Shown: positions 1-12,164, numbered from the stretch's first letter. The stretch is DNA of 64,000 nt from Pieris napi (GCF_905475465.1 NC_062248.1:10168001-10232000); one strand, 5' to 3'. Numbers and translations: made by a program. The notes: generated by a model from the sequence alone, not told the origin.

Positions 1-390
1 CAGTCTCAGCACGAGAATTTTTATGATTGTTCGTAGTTAAAAACACGGCTTAGTATTAAAGAACTTCAAATTATCAACCTTATCGTCAATCATTTCAAGC
101 GTTATAAAAAAGCAATTGAATCATCGGAAAGCTTTATTATCTCTCCATTTAACGATACATAAAATCCGTTTATATTAATTTAATTGATTTGATGTAGAAA
201 AGTTTATGTATGTTTGATTTTTTTTTAAATTATTTAATTCGTCCACATGGACGTTGACGCGGGCAAATCAGCTCGTCCAGGAGATAGGAATTCTATTGAG
301 AGGAAAGGTATATATATTTTTAATAATATTTTTTTAAAACAAACTTTAAAAACTATACTATATATTAATAATACTTAAATAACCTTTATA

Positions 391-577
391 GGTATGGGCC
401 TCTGATTTATGTATCTATTCTATGATCATTTGTCAATCTAATAGGCGAGTAGGTGATCAGCCTCCATTTTTTTGGGTCTAAGGCAATTTCCTCACGATGT
501 TTTACTTAACCATTTGAGTGATTGTTAAATGGGCACATATAATCGCACGCTGAAGCCTACGCCAACACTGCTATGCC
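391..577 (-). repeat. SINE A, minus strand, partial
   Basis: The reverse body (atttgtcaatctaatagg, gtaggtgatcagcctcc) runs to the reversed tRNA head cgctgaagcctacgccaaca. Confidence 0.7.
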
Positions 578-730
578 AATAATAATAATAAAAGCCCGTT
601 TATTTTTCAATCATGACAAAGAAACAATAATTTACAGCTAAGATTTTTTTACATTTTAAAATTTTATCTTGTTTAACATAAAACAAACAAACCAGTGGCA
701 CTACAACCTTTTTAGATAAATAAAATAAAA

Positions 731-905
731 TAAAATATGTTTATTATGGAACATAAGATACATGTATCACTTATTCCACGTCATTAAATTTGAATTTGTA
801 GGCATCCCTACTCATCGGCAAAGAAGACAGAGGGTGTAGGCCGAGAGAAAAAGCCGGCGTAAAAAACTCTCGGTACTCTTTTAAAGTAGCAAATCATCAA
901 ACAAC
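731..905. repeat. Interspersed repeat D, copy 1
   Basis: It shares ggaacataagatacatgtat, gtaggcatccctactcatcg, gaagacagagggtgtaggcc and aaaaactctcggtactcttt with 34420-34590. Probably a LINE 3' end; family unknown. Confidence 0.6.
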
Positions 906-1059
906 ACTTATTTTAAAACAAATATCGTAAATTAATTAGAGGTAGCCTGTCTAGCACTAGTCCCAGGTCCTTCTATCAACTAGATAATCGTTGACTTTTT
1001 ACACAGCTTTTCTTCAATACATTTCTTAAATTTATTGAAAGGCAGAGATAAAAGAGCAA

Positions 1060-1113
1060 GATCTGGGCGTCAGATTTCTGAATCTGTTTCATGATCATTT
1101 CTCAATCTAATAC
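1060..1113 (-). repeat. SINE A fragment, minus strand
   Basis: Only the tail remains: ctgggcgtcagatttctgaa and tttctcaatctaata. Confidence 0.6.
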
Positions 1114-1455
1114 TTGCCGTAGGTCCGGTTCGGAGTGCTGTGCCGGACCCACATATATATATCCTCTATCTTAGCTACTTTCAGTACCGTCGATCGGAAC
1201 CCCTTCACGGGTATAGGGTCCAGCTTTTTCCAACTGACTCAGGCTATGGCTTTCTTTCTCCATTGGCTTCCTGTTACCGCTTCTGTTTCTTCTATCCACC
1301 TTTTTTGAGGAGTCTCTTCTCCTTCTTCCCCTTGGTCCTTTAATATAGTTTTTATATAGTCCTTTTATATGGTCCATTTATTTAGTTATAGAGTCTTTAA
1401 CCGCCTTAGCGCCTCCACTTAGCACAACTTTGCCAATACTTTGCTTTAAAAAAAA

Positions 1456-1903
1456 AGTGCGTGGTAATTTTTAAGTCTTGTTCATATTTATACAAATCTT
1501 AAACTTTAGATTTCCAAGACTTAGAGGGAGGGAAAAATGAAGATATGTTGGAATTTAATTAATTTAATTGTCATTAAAATATTAAAAGTGTCGAAAATTC
1601 ATACAAATTATAAATTTATTTTTTATATAACAAAAACACGTAGCATTTTAATTTACAATTCCCCATTTGAGATTTCAATAAATTATTTTGGATAAAGTAT
1701 GAAATACTAATATTTCATAAATTCTCTTTACGAAATTTTGATTTTAAAAATGGAATTTCTATAAGATAATTCGCCCTTCTCACTATCTCTCAATCGGTAT
1801 TTTCTTTGACAAAAAACGCTTCACATCTTCGTGACGCTAATATTATTATTGCGTTTCATCCGTAAAAATTTTACCCTCATGCGCCTAAAGAAGTTTCACT
1901 TCA
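1456..1903 (+). mobile_element. MITE family A (ends in aagaagtttcacttc), copy 1
   Basis: It shares about 450 bp with 21505-21993 and, inverted, 50837-51299: agatttccaagacttagagg, tttcataaattctctttacg, ataattcgcccttctcacta and the terminal gcgcctaaagaagtttcact. Confidence 0.7.
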
Positions 1904-2191
1904 AAAATCACATCCGTGATTGAAACAGCTCTCAAGGTCACAACCAAACAATGACCATTAAGTAGCCATTTCGTTTTTGCCATATTATCCACCATAAACG
2001 TTACAATTTAATGACGCTTTTGTAGACAAATTCGTCACAAAATACATTTTATAACGCTACTAGCTGAGAGAGGATAAAAGCCAACATTTAAGGACCTATA
2101 CCAAATATCATAGTGAAATGAAGAATTCTGATCAGAAATTTAGATTTTTATCTCAGAATACAGAATACTATATGTCAAACTGTAATTCAGC

Positions 2192-2464
2192 GAGCAGTAT
2201 TGGCTTCAAAGTGCGACTCTCATCCTTGAGGTTACCACCTTCGGTCGGTCCCCAGCTGTGCACCAATGGACTTTCTTTCTATGTTCGCATTAAACATTTG
2301 CTCGTACGGTGAAGGAAAACGTCGTGAGAAAACCGGCTAGACCCAAAAAGTTGACGGCGTGTGTCAGGCACAGGAGGCTACTGCTTGCCTATTAGATTGA
2401 CAAATGATCATGAAACAGATACAGAAATCTGAGGCCCAGATCTAAAAAGGTTGTAGCGCCACTG
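2192..2464 (+). repeat. tRNA-derived SINE A
   Basis: A tRNA-like head (partly mutated around box B) is followed by the body ctttctatgttcgcattaaa, cgtgagaaaaccggct, attagattgacaaatgatca and the tail ggttgtagcgccactg. Confidence 0.75.
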
Positions 2465-3196
2465 TTTTGTTTGTTTTATGTTTATTTTTTTAAATTAACA
2501 GTACGTATATTGTTTTAGATAAACAAGAGAACATAGGAATATAAAAATTGTACAAAATATAGTGAATTTGAAAGATATGTTAAGTATGAATATTAATTTA
2601 AACAATAATTAAAATGCAAGAACTAACAAAATATCTATTATTTATGTAAAATTAGTGGCTTTGCTGTTTTGTGAGATGTTTCGCGGAAATGGATATTGAA
2701 ATCAGTCCGTTTCAATTTTATAGTTAAATAAATATTATTTGTTTATAGTACTGAATTGCTAGCATTTTTTTAAAAATAGCTTTTTGATATCGGTGAACAT
2801 ACTCTTAACGAATTAAGAACCTGGCCCTATTGAATATGGTTAAATATAACAGGAAATGGAATACTATGTTGCATTTCATAATTTAATAGTATAAACATTG
2901 GCGCCTTAAAGTCTGTTTCGCTAACCTTGGTGTGAGGTCAGCATTTCAATCACGTCACAAATAGTATTTATTTTACGACTGATGTTTTGTGATGTTAGCG
3001 ATTTTAGTTTGAAGTCGCTTTTAGTACTATATTTCCTAGTATGGAATTTATATGATTTTAATGCTGCACGAGTTATCTAACCTAACATTAGTTCAGTTAC
3101 GTATATTTTAGTTAGCTAGCAATGGAAATCAAAACCTCCAGTTTATGTTCTGTGAACGTTATCGACTAAATCATGGAGACAAAAATTTAAAAATCA

Positions 3197-3682
3197 ATTA
3201 ATCATATAGGTAACACATTGTACACTTATGACTTGTCAGTAAATAAATACATATTAATACTTCTTATTTTACATTTAGTGCCAGTTCTCAAATCAAGGGC
3301 GTAGAACGGAAGAGAAGAATTGGCAATAAACTCTCCGCCACTATTTTTAATCGCCATGGTTTTTTTTTTACACAACGCTTGTAAGAAGCTGCAACCATTA
3401 CACCATGTTCCACATGACATCTTAAGTAATTAATAATAATAACAAAAATTAAAAACAAATAGTTGTCCTCTATCAGCAGGAGGCATGGAGAAAAAGGAGC
3501 ACGCACTTACATTCTCGTGGGAACAACACGCAAACACATAGTCGAAATAATTAACATCACCGCATACACGAATTCAAGTACGACCAGTCACCACAAGTAG
3601 CACCCGTTCACGAGTATGACGCATGGCCAGCTATCGGCTCCCTCGCCATATTTTAGGGAGAGAGACAACCCGACGCATGGAC
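3197..3682 (-). mobile_element. LINE 3' end (family C), minus strand
   Basis: It shares about 480 bp, inverted, with 10937-11446: ttgagaactggcac-type block, ggcggagagtttattgccaa, cctcctgctgatagaggaca, ccacgagaatgtaagtgcgt, gtgaacgggtgctacttgtg. I infer a LINE 3' UTR from the repeated shared 3' end. Confidence 0.6.
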
Positions 3683-3889
3683 ACCGTTTGGATAAGCTTC
3701 ATAGTCCTAGAGGCTGCAATTCAATTACACCCTGCACTGATGACTACCAATAGCGATCACGATTTCAATCCCACGTTTGGTACACAAGACTTACGGATAT
3801 TGAGAAAATTACACCGAATTCATATTTAAAAACCGGAGAAATATCGCTATGGAAGTATTAAAACGGCGAATAAATTTTAATATATTTTA

Positions 3890-4333
3890 CTAGGTGCCCC
3901 CGCGAACTTCGTTTCTCCTTAATGCCTAGCCTACCTTTTAAGTACATACCAACATGGAACATTTTGCTATGCTACCCCGGACTGTTCGGTTTTCCGGAAT
4001 GAAAACTTTTGTCTGTGATAATTCTCTAGAGACCTCAGAGTTCAAGTCATAAGATTTTAATAAAAAAATAAAAAATAGTGGTTCATCGTAGAGGGGTGAA
4101 AATTAGGGGTTCTATTTATTTTTGTATGCCGTATCATAAAAAAAAACAAAAAACCAAAAATTTTATCTAAAAAATAAAAATTTAGGGGGGGACACCCCTT
4201 ATCACTAAGGGGTTTGAAAGATATAGCCGATTCTCAGACTTATTGAACATGAATATAAAATTTCATAAGAATCGGTCGAGCCATTTCGGAGGAGTATGGG
4301 AACGAACATTGTGACGCGAGAATTTTTATTAGA
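3890..4333 (-). mobile_element. Helitron-like non-autonomous element, reverse orientation
   Basis: On the minus strand it runs from TCTAATAAAAATTCTCGCGT to a CTAG end, sitting between A (3889) and T (4334) as Helitrons do. It shares the internal cggagga...accgattctt and aggggtgaaaattaggggtt motifs with copies at 31759, 42619 and 45727. Its right edge is 17 bp from the acceptor of FMRFa coding exon 1. Confidence 0.7.
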
Positions 4334-4357
4334 TGTTGTTTGGTTCACAGATTAAAA

Positions 4358-4488
4358 ATGACAAATACTAAGCACGCAGCTGCTGTAGTGCTTCTGTGCC
4401 TCATGGCTGAAGTGGTAGCAAACCCGGTGAGGCGTTCCCCAGATCTGGAAGCAAGGAGAAGAAGCGCTGTTGATCGGAGTATGATAAG
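4358..4488 (+). CDS. FMRFa: FMRFamide-related neuropeptide precursor, coding exon 1
   Basis: This exon encodes residues 1-43 and two bases of codon 44 of a secreted FMRFamide-like peptide precursor. The ATG at 4358 follows a good acceptor (ttcacag, ending 4350), so a non-coding first exon probably lies upstream. Residues 1-21 form a signal peptide with a basic start, the hydrophobic core AAAVVLLCLMAEVV and a cleavage-like AN. After the dibasic/tribasic site RRR (33-35) begins SAVDRSMIR, the front of the first peptide. The donor gtatat at 4489 cuts the codon for its last Arg. Moth FMRFamide genes encode a near-identical peptide (SAIDRSMIRFamide in silkworm, from memory), which fixes the family. 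A Helitron-like element ends 17 bp before the exon. Reading through the donor gives a short nonsense tail, which I reject. Confidence 0.9.
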
Positions 4489-5100
4489 GTATATTTTGTA
4501 CTATAGAAAGTTCGAGATATATAACTAAACTCTTTAACATTAAGTGAAGGTCATCTTTGTTTAGTGACAATTAAAATCATTTTAAAAAATGGAGAATTCT
4601 TACATTTTTATTTCTTCCGTGGCAATATTAATTGGTAATAATAAACGTATTATGCGAGACAATTGTGTAAAACACTTTCCATGTACAAGATTTACATTAT
4701 ATTATGTTTTTATAAATAATAGTTTTGCTGTAGCTTATATGTATTAAAGAAAAATATTTTGTTAAACTCCAGACTCCATATTGAACAACAACGTTAATGG
4801 CGACGTTACTGAAGCTATTAAATAAATTAGCTACTTAAAACTTGGCTGTTGTGTCCACTCTGTCTTATCCCAGGCCTATGGGGAAAAGTTGAAAAATACT
4901 TGGAAATTCGATATTTTTCTTGTAAGACATCTTGTTACATTTGATTGCCCACCAATCTTTTAACCGTAGTACCGAATAACTTTTATACTTATTGTAATCA
5001 GAAATTAATAGAAACCAATGCCAAATAACGTTCGTATGAAGAAAGAACATATCTCATAGATTTTGATACGCATCACTGCTGTATGGAACCAGCAGCCCAC

Positions 5101-5225
5101 TGACGTATTACAATTCTTAAAAGTCCGGCAACTCACTTGCGAGCCTCCTGGCACTGCCAGTGTCCATGGGCAGCGGTATCACTTAACAACAGATGAGCAA
5201 GTTGACATTGCATAATTTTTTTTAG
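5101..5225 (+). mobile_element. LINE tail F in the FMRFa intron
   Basis: gtccggcaactcacttgcga, then gtgtccatgggcagcggtat. Upstream (5066-5100) is ggaaccagcagcccactgac, typical of the same element. Confidence 0.5.
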
Positions 5226-5285
5226 TAATCCTGTTCAGATTATAAATTGTTTGTGTCAGATTTAAATTAAATTATATTTTTACAG

Positions 5286-5700
5286 GTTTGGTCGCTCCTA
5301 TCCACCTGAGCCGTCAGCAGCTGAAATCCGGGAGCAGTTCCAACGACCAACGCGCCGGGGCAATAGTTTCCTTCGTTTTGGCAGATCCCAACCCTTGACT
5401 TTCACCACTGATGACTTGATAACACTTCTGCGAACTTACGAAAACGACTACGAGAATGAACCTTCGAAACGAAGCCCGAACTTTATCCGTCTGGGCCGTG
5501 ACCCTAAGTTTATTCGATTGGGAAGAAATGTGGAGGAAAAGCCGAACTACGAGCAAAGTTCTGAGCTCTATGTCAGTGGGTACCCTCAAAGGAAGAACAG
5601 AGCGCGAGACCACTTCATAAGACTGGGAAGAGACAGCGAGGAGATCAACGAAGACGACGAGAAGAGATCTATTGAAACGTGCCACGATTGTGAATCGTAA
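5286..5700 (+). CDS. FMRFa: FMRFamide-related neuropeptide precursor, final exon (stop at 5698-5700)
   Basis: The acceptor tacag ends at 5285 and the first base completes Arg44, followed by FGR, so the first peptide is SAVDRSMIRFamide. The other peptides lie between basic cleavage sites and each ends in Gly-Arg, the amidation and cleavage signal: GNSFLRF, SPNFIRL, DPKFIRL and (AR)DHFIRL. Acidic spacers separate them, and the C-terminus is CHDCES. The joined precursor is 181 residues. Such peptides are processed by prohormone convertase, carboxypeptidase and amidating enzymes in neurosecretory cells. In silkworm the orthologous peptides are delivered by neurons to the prothoracic gland and lower ecdysteroid output (known for the family, not visible here). 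The oddity is that three of five peptides end in Leu-amide. It is single-copy in the window. Confidence 0.93.
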
Positions 5701-6145
5701 AATTGCCAATGCTGTGCCAATTTTTTTCTGTTATCGATTTGGTTAATGCAATTGAAACTTGGCTTGCCGAACAGATTTAAGAAATGTAATCTTTGAACTT
5801 TCATTGTTAGATTAGTGCCAAATTGTTTATGTCAATCAACTAGATACGGTAGAACATTCAACTTATGTTCTTATTTTAAATTTTGTACAGTTTAAGCACA
5901 AAGCGCTACTTTATTTTATTAGAAACCTTCTAAATGTCGTTTAAAACGATGCTATTGTATATAAAAATTGTTACGATTTATAACTTTTATCTAATTTGGT
6001 GAAAGTATCCGATTTCAAAGGCTGGGTATATGTTAATTCGGATAATTTCACTAAATATTTTATATTTATCTAAACTGGTAAACGTCAATTTAAGTGTATT
6101 TAAATGATTGTTGCAATGGAAATAAATGGCGAATTATACGAAATT
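5701..6145 (+). other. Probable 3' UTR of the FMRFamide gene with poly(A) signal
   Basis: This AT-rich sequence follows the stop codon and contains no interspersed repeat I recognise. A canonical AATAAA lies at 6121-6126, followed by a T-rich stretch near 6160. The transcript end is therefore placed, by inference, around 6140. Confidence 0.55.
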
Positions 6146-7940
6146 GTATGAACTTAATTGTTTTATTTAAAAAGTCAAGAAAAAAAATTGAATGCAGCAA
6201 ACAGATTCGAAGTACAAAGAAAAAGATAACAGGATGAATGGAAAGGACTGAGCTAGTTTTAATACAACAAGAGCTAATAATCTAAATAGCCATTTAAATG
6301 ATGCACTTAAACATTTCTTAAGCAATAATAGGAACGGGAACCTTCTCCCTTATGTCAAAAACATTTTGGATTGTATCAGAAAATATGTTTGCAGTGTTGC
6401 AGTTGCAGAAGTGTTGCAGTATTTCCCAACCTTATTTGTACCTTAAATGATAGGTTTTAGGAAGAGCATCACCTTGATGCCTGAAAGTCTTCCAAGCTTT
6501 ACAAGACACTTTCTTTTGTGACTGTGGAATCGTCTCCCGGTGAGGGTCTTCCCTGAGAGATACGACCTCCAAATTGTTTAATGAAAGTGTGTACTTCTTC
6601 CTCAAAGGCCAGCAACGCAACCACTAAAATGAGTGCCTATACGCTGCGATGACTGCCCATTTTGGGCGTTTGCCCCCATAAAAAAACTAAGAATAACTAG
6701 TAATAGGAAATTGTTAACGAAACACAGAAAGTAAGCAATTCGAATTCCAAACAATTTTCATAAATTTTTGAACCCTTAACAATCAAATTCCCATGTGGGC
6801 CCCAATTTGGTCTATTGGCATGAATAGTTTATTAATATGCTTACAGTAGCCATCAACAATCTGCAACAAGCAGTGCTATGAAGTTATTAGGCAACTTCTC
6901 ATAGTATCTTATCATTTAAAAAAAATCAAACACACAATACTCTACACGCAATACTCGTTGAGCGACTTTGCTTATCTTGCCGAAGCACACATTATTTAAA
7001 GAAGTTTATAAAGTATGAGTGCAATTATTTAATCAATTACCCTCTACAATTCGTAATATTAGCGTGTTTAATCAATTCAAAAGGGCACTAAAGATACCTA
7101 TTAGAACGAGCCTAATAAACTAAAATTGGGATAGCTGATGGCGACCCGTATTTCGTTCGTATATTATAAGTTTCTCATGTAGATAAAAATACATTTTTTG
7201 TAATGAGAAATAAAGTTCTTCAAACATTATAAAATGATGGTGGGCAACATAAGGAGTCTCAGACGGTCGATAAGTCAAAGATCTTTTAAGTTGGATGAAC
7301 ACTACACCATTTCTGCCTCCACACTAATTACATTTAGATTTGAATTTTTCACTTTGAAAGTTAAAGCCTATGAGATATTTATTCAAGTACATTCCCGAAG
7401 AAAATGCCCCATTGTACATTAAAGCTTCGTATGACAACAATTTACTTGTAACGTCGCGTCGAAAAGCGATCCCGCACAGTTTAATTGGTCATTTTGCTTT
7501 AAGATTCGTGTTACTGCAGTTATTTAGCAACCTTATGCTTTGATCACAGTTTAAAAAGAACAGTTGGACATTTTTAACTTTTTGAGGTTATACTAATATT
7601 AATTCAGTTACGTCATCCGGTTTGTCTGGTCTATTAATAATATAACCGCTAACCTTCTTAAATTTGACAGTTACCTACACATTTTTTTACAACAATAGAA
7701 GGTACAACGTAGAACATGGAGGAAGATGGAGTAGTCTCCTTTTAAGATCTTGCAGGTCCAGAACTTCTAATAGTTCTCCTCTACGTTGTCTTAGTTCTAT
7801 TTACATACTGTGAGGCCATATAAACAATTAATTACAATGATAATTAAAAAAAAAATCTAAATATATATTATTTTGAGTTCGGTGGTGGTTGTTGGAAGTA
7901 TGTTCAAATAAATGAAACTCTTTGTTTATCCCTGGGTGTC
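6146..7940. other. Gene-free AT-rich stretch
   Basis: A decayed LINE-like block at about 6450-6680 (ggtgagggtcttccctgaga, tttgggcgtttgccccca) is the only recognisable content. Short frames here look random. Confidence 0.5.
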
Positions 7941-7977
7941 AACTGGCTTAAATTGTTTAAAACAATTTAAGCCAGTT
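7941..7977. repeat. Perfect 37-bp palindrome
   Basis: aactggcttaaattgttt, one A, then its exact complement aaacaatttaagccagtt. No matching flank repeat was found. Confidence 0.9.
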
Positions 7978-8539
7978 TTAAGGGTAAAAAACGGTTTATC
8001 TCGATTTCCGGCAAAACTAAAAGTCCTATCGAAGAAAACTAAATGGCAAAGATGTAGGTCATAAAAAGTTCTACAACTTTTGTATTCACACATTTTTCAC
8101 ATAACAATTTAATTTATTTATTTATCTTTCATTTTGATCATATTCCCCTGCTTTTCTATTATGGGTTTCATCCTACTGTAATTTTTTTTGGTTTCAAAAA
8201 TTATCGGCACTGGTCTACTACTACCCCGACGCCAACAAAAAACTAACTCAGTTTGACTTAGATCTTAAATCTAAGTCACACTTCTGTAACCTACAAAGAA
8301 TGTTATTGTAGTCGACCTATTGTACATAATCGGAAAAGCGAATGTTATATTACAATTTATGAGTGTATAAAAAAACTAAAGGGCACATTTTTTTACGGTT
8401 TACAATTTATTGGCTACAAATGTAAGTTGATTACTTACATTTGGTTTGCGCTTCTAATTATTAAGTAATATATATATATATAACTTAACTCTTAGGTTGC
8501 ATACCTCTAGCAGGAAAAAATATTTATTATATTATTATC

Positions 8540-8645
8540 AATTCTCAAAGCCCGGCTACGCACTCGCGAGCCCGAGAGTGGCGTTGGTACCGCTTAAAAT
8601 CAGGTGAGCCTCCTGCCCGTTTGCCCCCTATTCTATAAAAAAAAA
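8540..8645 (+). mobile_element. LINE tail F (gccggcaacgcac type)
   Basis: cccggctacgcactcgcgag, gtgagcctcctgcccgtttg and a run of A. The same tail recurs at 5101-5225, 9825-9945 and 17107-17160 (+), and inverted at 37520-37650, 43680-43790 and 60005-60120. Confidence 0.5.
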
Positions 8646-9206
8646 CTAAAACTAAATAGAAACTTAAACATCATTAAGATCTTGATACACACAATTACAG
8701 TAAGTAAAAAATTGTAAAATATAACAATATTTTCATTAATGTTAGTAATGAAGTTGTAAGAGCGAGATAGCCTATTCACTGGAGCATTAAAAGAGATAAA
8801 GAAGAGCAGATAAGTGAAATCCATCTACTCTTATATTCGACATCATATTTGAAGTAATGATCATAATACGCATTTCAATACGTTACATGAATGAACTCGA
8901 AATTACCAAAGTAGGATTATATTATGTGATTTTCCATAAATCGTGACTTATGTAAGGGGATGAAGTGGAATGTTCGACGAATATCTGCCATGCACGTGAT
9001 TTGTCATTAGTATTAATTACTTCTGTTGTCAGTAATTTATCTCTATCTATGAGTATTGAAACAAATAGTAATTATATTATTTAAATAATAAACGGCTCAA
9101 TATAGAATCTTTCCACTTACCTGATTTTGTTCCCTTTGCAGAAGACGCAGGCGCTAATTAAAGATTTAAGTTGGCACCTGGTAGATAGTATCCGTGACCC
9201 CAGAGC

Positions 9207-9351
9207 TGCCCTGCGATTCTGATAAACAATAAACTACAACCTTTTCAGAATGCCAAATCATAAAATGACTGCTTCACGACTGATTTGAGAGCGACCGCCG
9301 ATGCGAAAACCGCTGTGTGAGTTCGAAAAGTGAGTTACAGAATAGCAGGGC
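9207..9351. mobile_element. Foldback element with left arm deleted
   Basis: It starts gccctgcgattctg, then jumps straight to the centre ataaacaataaactacaacc and continues through a full right arm to gcaggg. The deletion joins two attctg motifs. Confidence 0.8.
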
Positions 9352-9779
9352 TGGTGCTTTCTTCGCTCAACGTAAGTATAGCTAAACAACAAGGAAATGC
9401 CAGCATCAACGAACCAAACGTCTAAAATTTATTTTAATTTTCTATTTGTAAATTTCTTATTACTATGTAGATTAGGAATATTGTAAAAACTGTACATTGG
9501 TTTTTTAAATTTAATTATCAATATTATGTTATTTATTTAACTAGTGTCATAGCGTGCACTCATTTTGACAGCATCAAAAGAGTGTTTCAGTTAAAAGTTT
9601 GTACGTTAAAATTTTAAAGTTTGTAAATATATTTAGAAGAACGCGTCAGTAATATCAATTTAATTATTAATCTATTAATTTATGAAACATTTTATATACA
9701 TATACAGCTTTTATAAAAATATAGCCAAAACGAAATACACCATACGAAAACCATTTTGTATTCACAACGTCAATGTACC

Positions 9780-9945
9780 TACTAATTACATGTAACGAAT
9801 TAGGGTTCTTCAAGAAAAGAGCATACCAATTCTTAAAAGGCCGGCAACGCACTCGCGAGCCGTCTGGCATTGAGAGTGACCATGGACGGCGATATCACTT
9901 ACCGTCAGGTGAGCCTCCTGCCCGTTTGCCCCCTGTGTGTGGGGG
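9780..9945 (+). mobile_element. LINE tail F with a remnant of coding sequence
   Basis: ttcttcaagaaaagagcata encodes a decayed FFKKRAYQFL-like reverse-transcriptase C-terminal remnant, followed by ggccggcaacgcactcgcga and gtgagcctcctgcccgtttg. Confidence 0.5.
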
Positions 9946-10936
9946 TGTGTAAGTGTGTGTCCAGTTTTAGGTGTTCTTAAACATATTATTGGCTTATTTG
10001 TTTCGAAAATACGCGTTTGGAGATTATATGGAATAATTCTCACGTACTCCTTATTAAATTTAAGTTAATTTAATTTTATCTAGATTTCGTGTAGGGTACA
10101 CCCCAGGTATCTAGAGTCTAGATACCCCAGGCGACCCATTATCCCACATGTCACTCCTTTCAGAACGCGTTTTAGCCAAAACTCACCGATATGCAGATTC
10201 AGCATTCTAAAACAAGCTAGGTCTGGATATCCATAGTTGCCCCCCCCCCCCCCTCACACTTTGAAATAAATTTTTCTTTAGTTTTTATATTTCAATTTTT
10301 TTATAATTTAATTTCTTCGTGTATGTTACGCTTCCCTATAAGTTTTTTTACATTAAATATTGTATTTTCCTTGTACCAATGTATCAGTTTGCCGAGGGTT
10401 GGCAAGCTGTTGCTAATAAATATATAAATTACATAAATACGTGTAAGTATATTGTATTGAGTATAGTTTGTGCTAAGATATAAATTCACAAATTAAACTA
10501 CAGATTACGAAGAAAAGTAGTTTGTGGTGGCCTTAATAATGTCATCTCTATACTATAATAAAGTGACCCCAAACGATGACAAATAATCGGATCTAAGATG
10601 GATGTCCTTCGACAATAGATATCATTATTCATCATATCAATGCATTGTTGGTCTAAGATATTTATCAATAGTGTATTGATGACTTGGGTTGTCATTAGGA
10701 TTCGTTCTATTAAATAAAAATAGCCTTTATTCGGGTACCATATAATCAGAATTACATTGAGTCCATGTTTAACATTACACTACCTCCGCGAAGGGAAGGC
10801 TTCCAAATTCTTCCACTTCTTTCTCATCCTCGCCATTTCCTAACCCTTCAATAATTATTATTATTATTTTCTTATGTAGCCAAGTTCACATTTCAAGGAT
10901 CGTCATGCTCGGTTAAATGTCATTGCTTGTGGCGGC

Positions 10937-11446
10937 GTCCATGCGTCGGGTTGTCTCTCTCCCTAAAATATGGCGAGGGTGCCGATGGCTGGCCATGCGT
11001 CATGCTTGTGAACGGGTGCTGCTTGTGGTGACTGGTCGTACTTGAATTCGTGTATGCGGTGATGTTGGTTATTTCGACTATGTGTTTGCTTGTTGTTCCC
11101 ACGAGAATGTGAGTGCGTGCTCCTATTTCACCATGCCTCCTGCTGATAGAGGACCAATCTTGGTTTTTAATTTATGTTATTATTATTAATTACTTAAAAT
11201 GTCACATGGGACATGGTGTAATGGTTGCAGCTCCTTACAAACATTTTGTAAAACACAAAAAAATGGCAATTAAAAAGAGTGGCGGAGAGTTTATTGCCAG
11301 TTCTTCTCTCCCGTTCTACGCCCTTGATTTGAGAACTGGGAGTAAATGTAAAATTAGAACCATTAATATGTATTTCTTTACTGACAATTCATAAGTGTAC
11401 ATTATGTTACCTATGTGATTAAATGATTTTTTTTACTTTACTTTAC
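10937..11446 (+). mobile_element. LINE 3' end (family C)
   Basis: Sense copy of the repeat at 3197, ending cataagtgtacattatgtta, cctatgtgattaaatgattt. The short frames on both strands are repeat-derived. Confidence 0.6.
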
Positions 11447-11559
11447 TTCCCCGATATCCCTTTCATTCTATCTTCCAAGGTTTCTCCTAATTCGTTCTGT
11501 TAGTAAATTAAAAACTATTTAGAAATATCATCCTACCCTCATTATTATTGTATTCATAT

Positions 11560-11748
11560 TACTGGTGTCCACCCCGATATTTTTTTTTGTTTTTATATTT
11601 TTATGATACAGCATACAAAAATGCATACAACCTTTAATGTTCACCCCTCTACGGTCAACCCCTATATTTTATTTTTATTCAACTAAAAAAAATGTTTCCT
11701 AGAAATAATATATGTACATGGCAACACAACGCTTGCTAGGTCAGCTAG
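11560..11748 (+). mobile_element. Helitron-like 3' fragment
   Basis: It ends ...gctaggtcagCTAG before T, and carries the cacccctctacggtcaaccc motif of the same family. The 5' half is missing or too diverged to see. Confidence 0.55.
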
Positions 11749-12164
11749 TATCTATATTATATTAATAATGTTGTATGTTTATATGAAAAAAAAAATGTTA
11801 TAATAATTCACTATATTATTCATTTCAAAATATATAATATATCTTGAGTTGTGTTTGTTACGTTAGAAAGCATTTGATGCAAACCGAGCATTGTTTGGTT
11901 GGAACAGTTTTCTCATCACTATAGCAGAAAAAGCCTACTGGAAAATGTTGCTATGACAATACTAAGTGTACTCGACGTTATATACGTGTAAAACAGGCAG
12001 TAATCCAGTGTAATCGGTTAGAACCTATTTTTTTTACAGTCAAAGAAAAAAAAATCTTTAGTATCCTAATATATATAAATTATGCCTCACGTTTTGTTAT
12101 GTTATGGACTCCTAAACTACTTAACTGATTCGGTGATTTTGTCCCATTCGGTGTCAAGATTCGG

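Noticed and set aside
9121..9180. Exon-like ttgttccctttgcag followed by a short non-repetitive stretch
   Set aside because: A good acceptor sequence, but no coding conservation, no partner exon, and it is directly followed by a foldback element.
10239..10253. Run of about 14 C residues
   Set aside because: Simple homopolymer, likely variable or an assembly-sensitive site; no function inferred.
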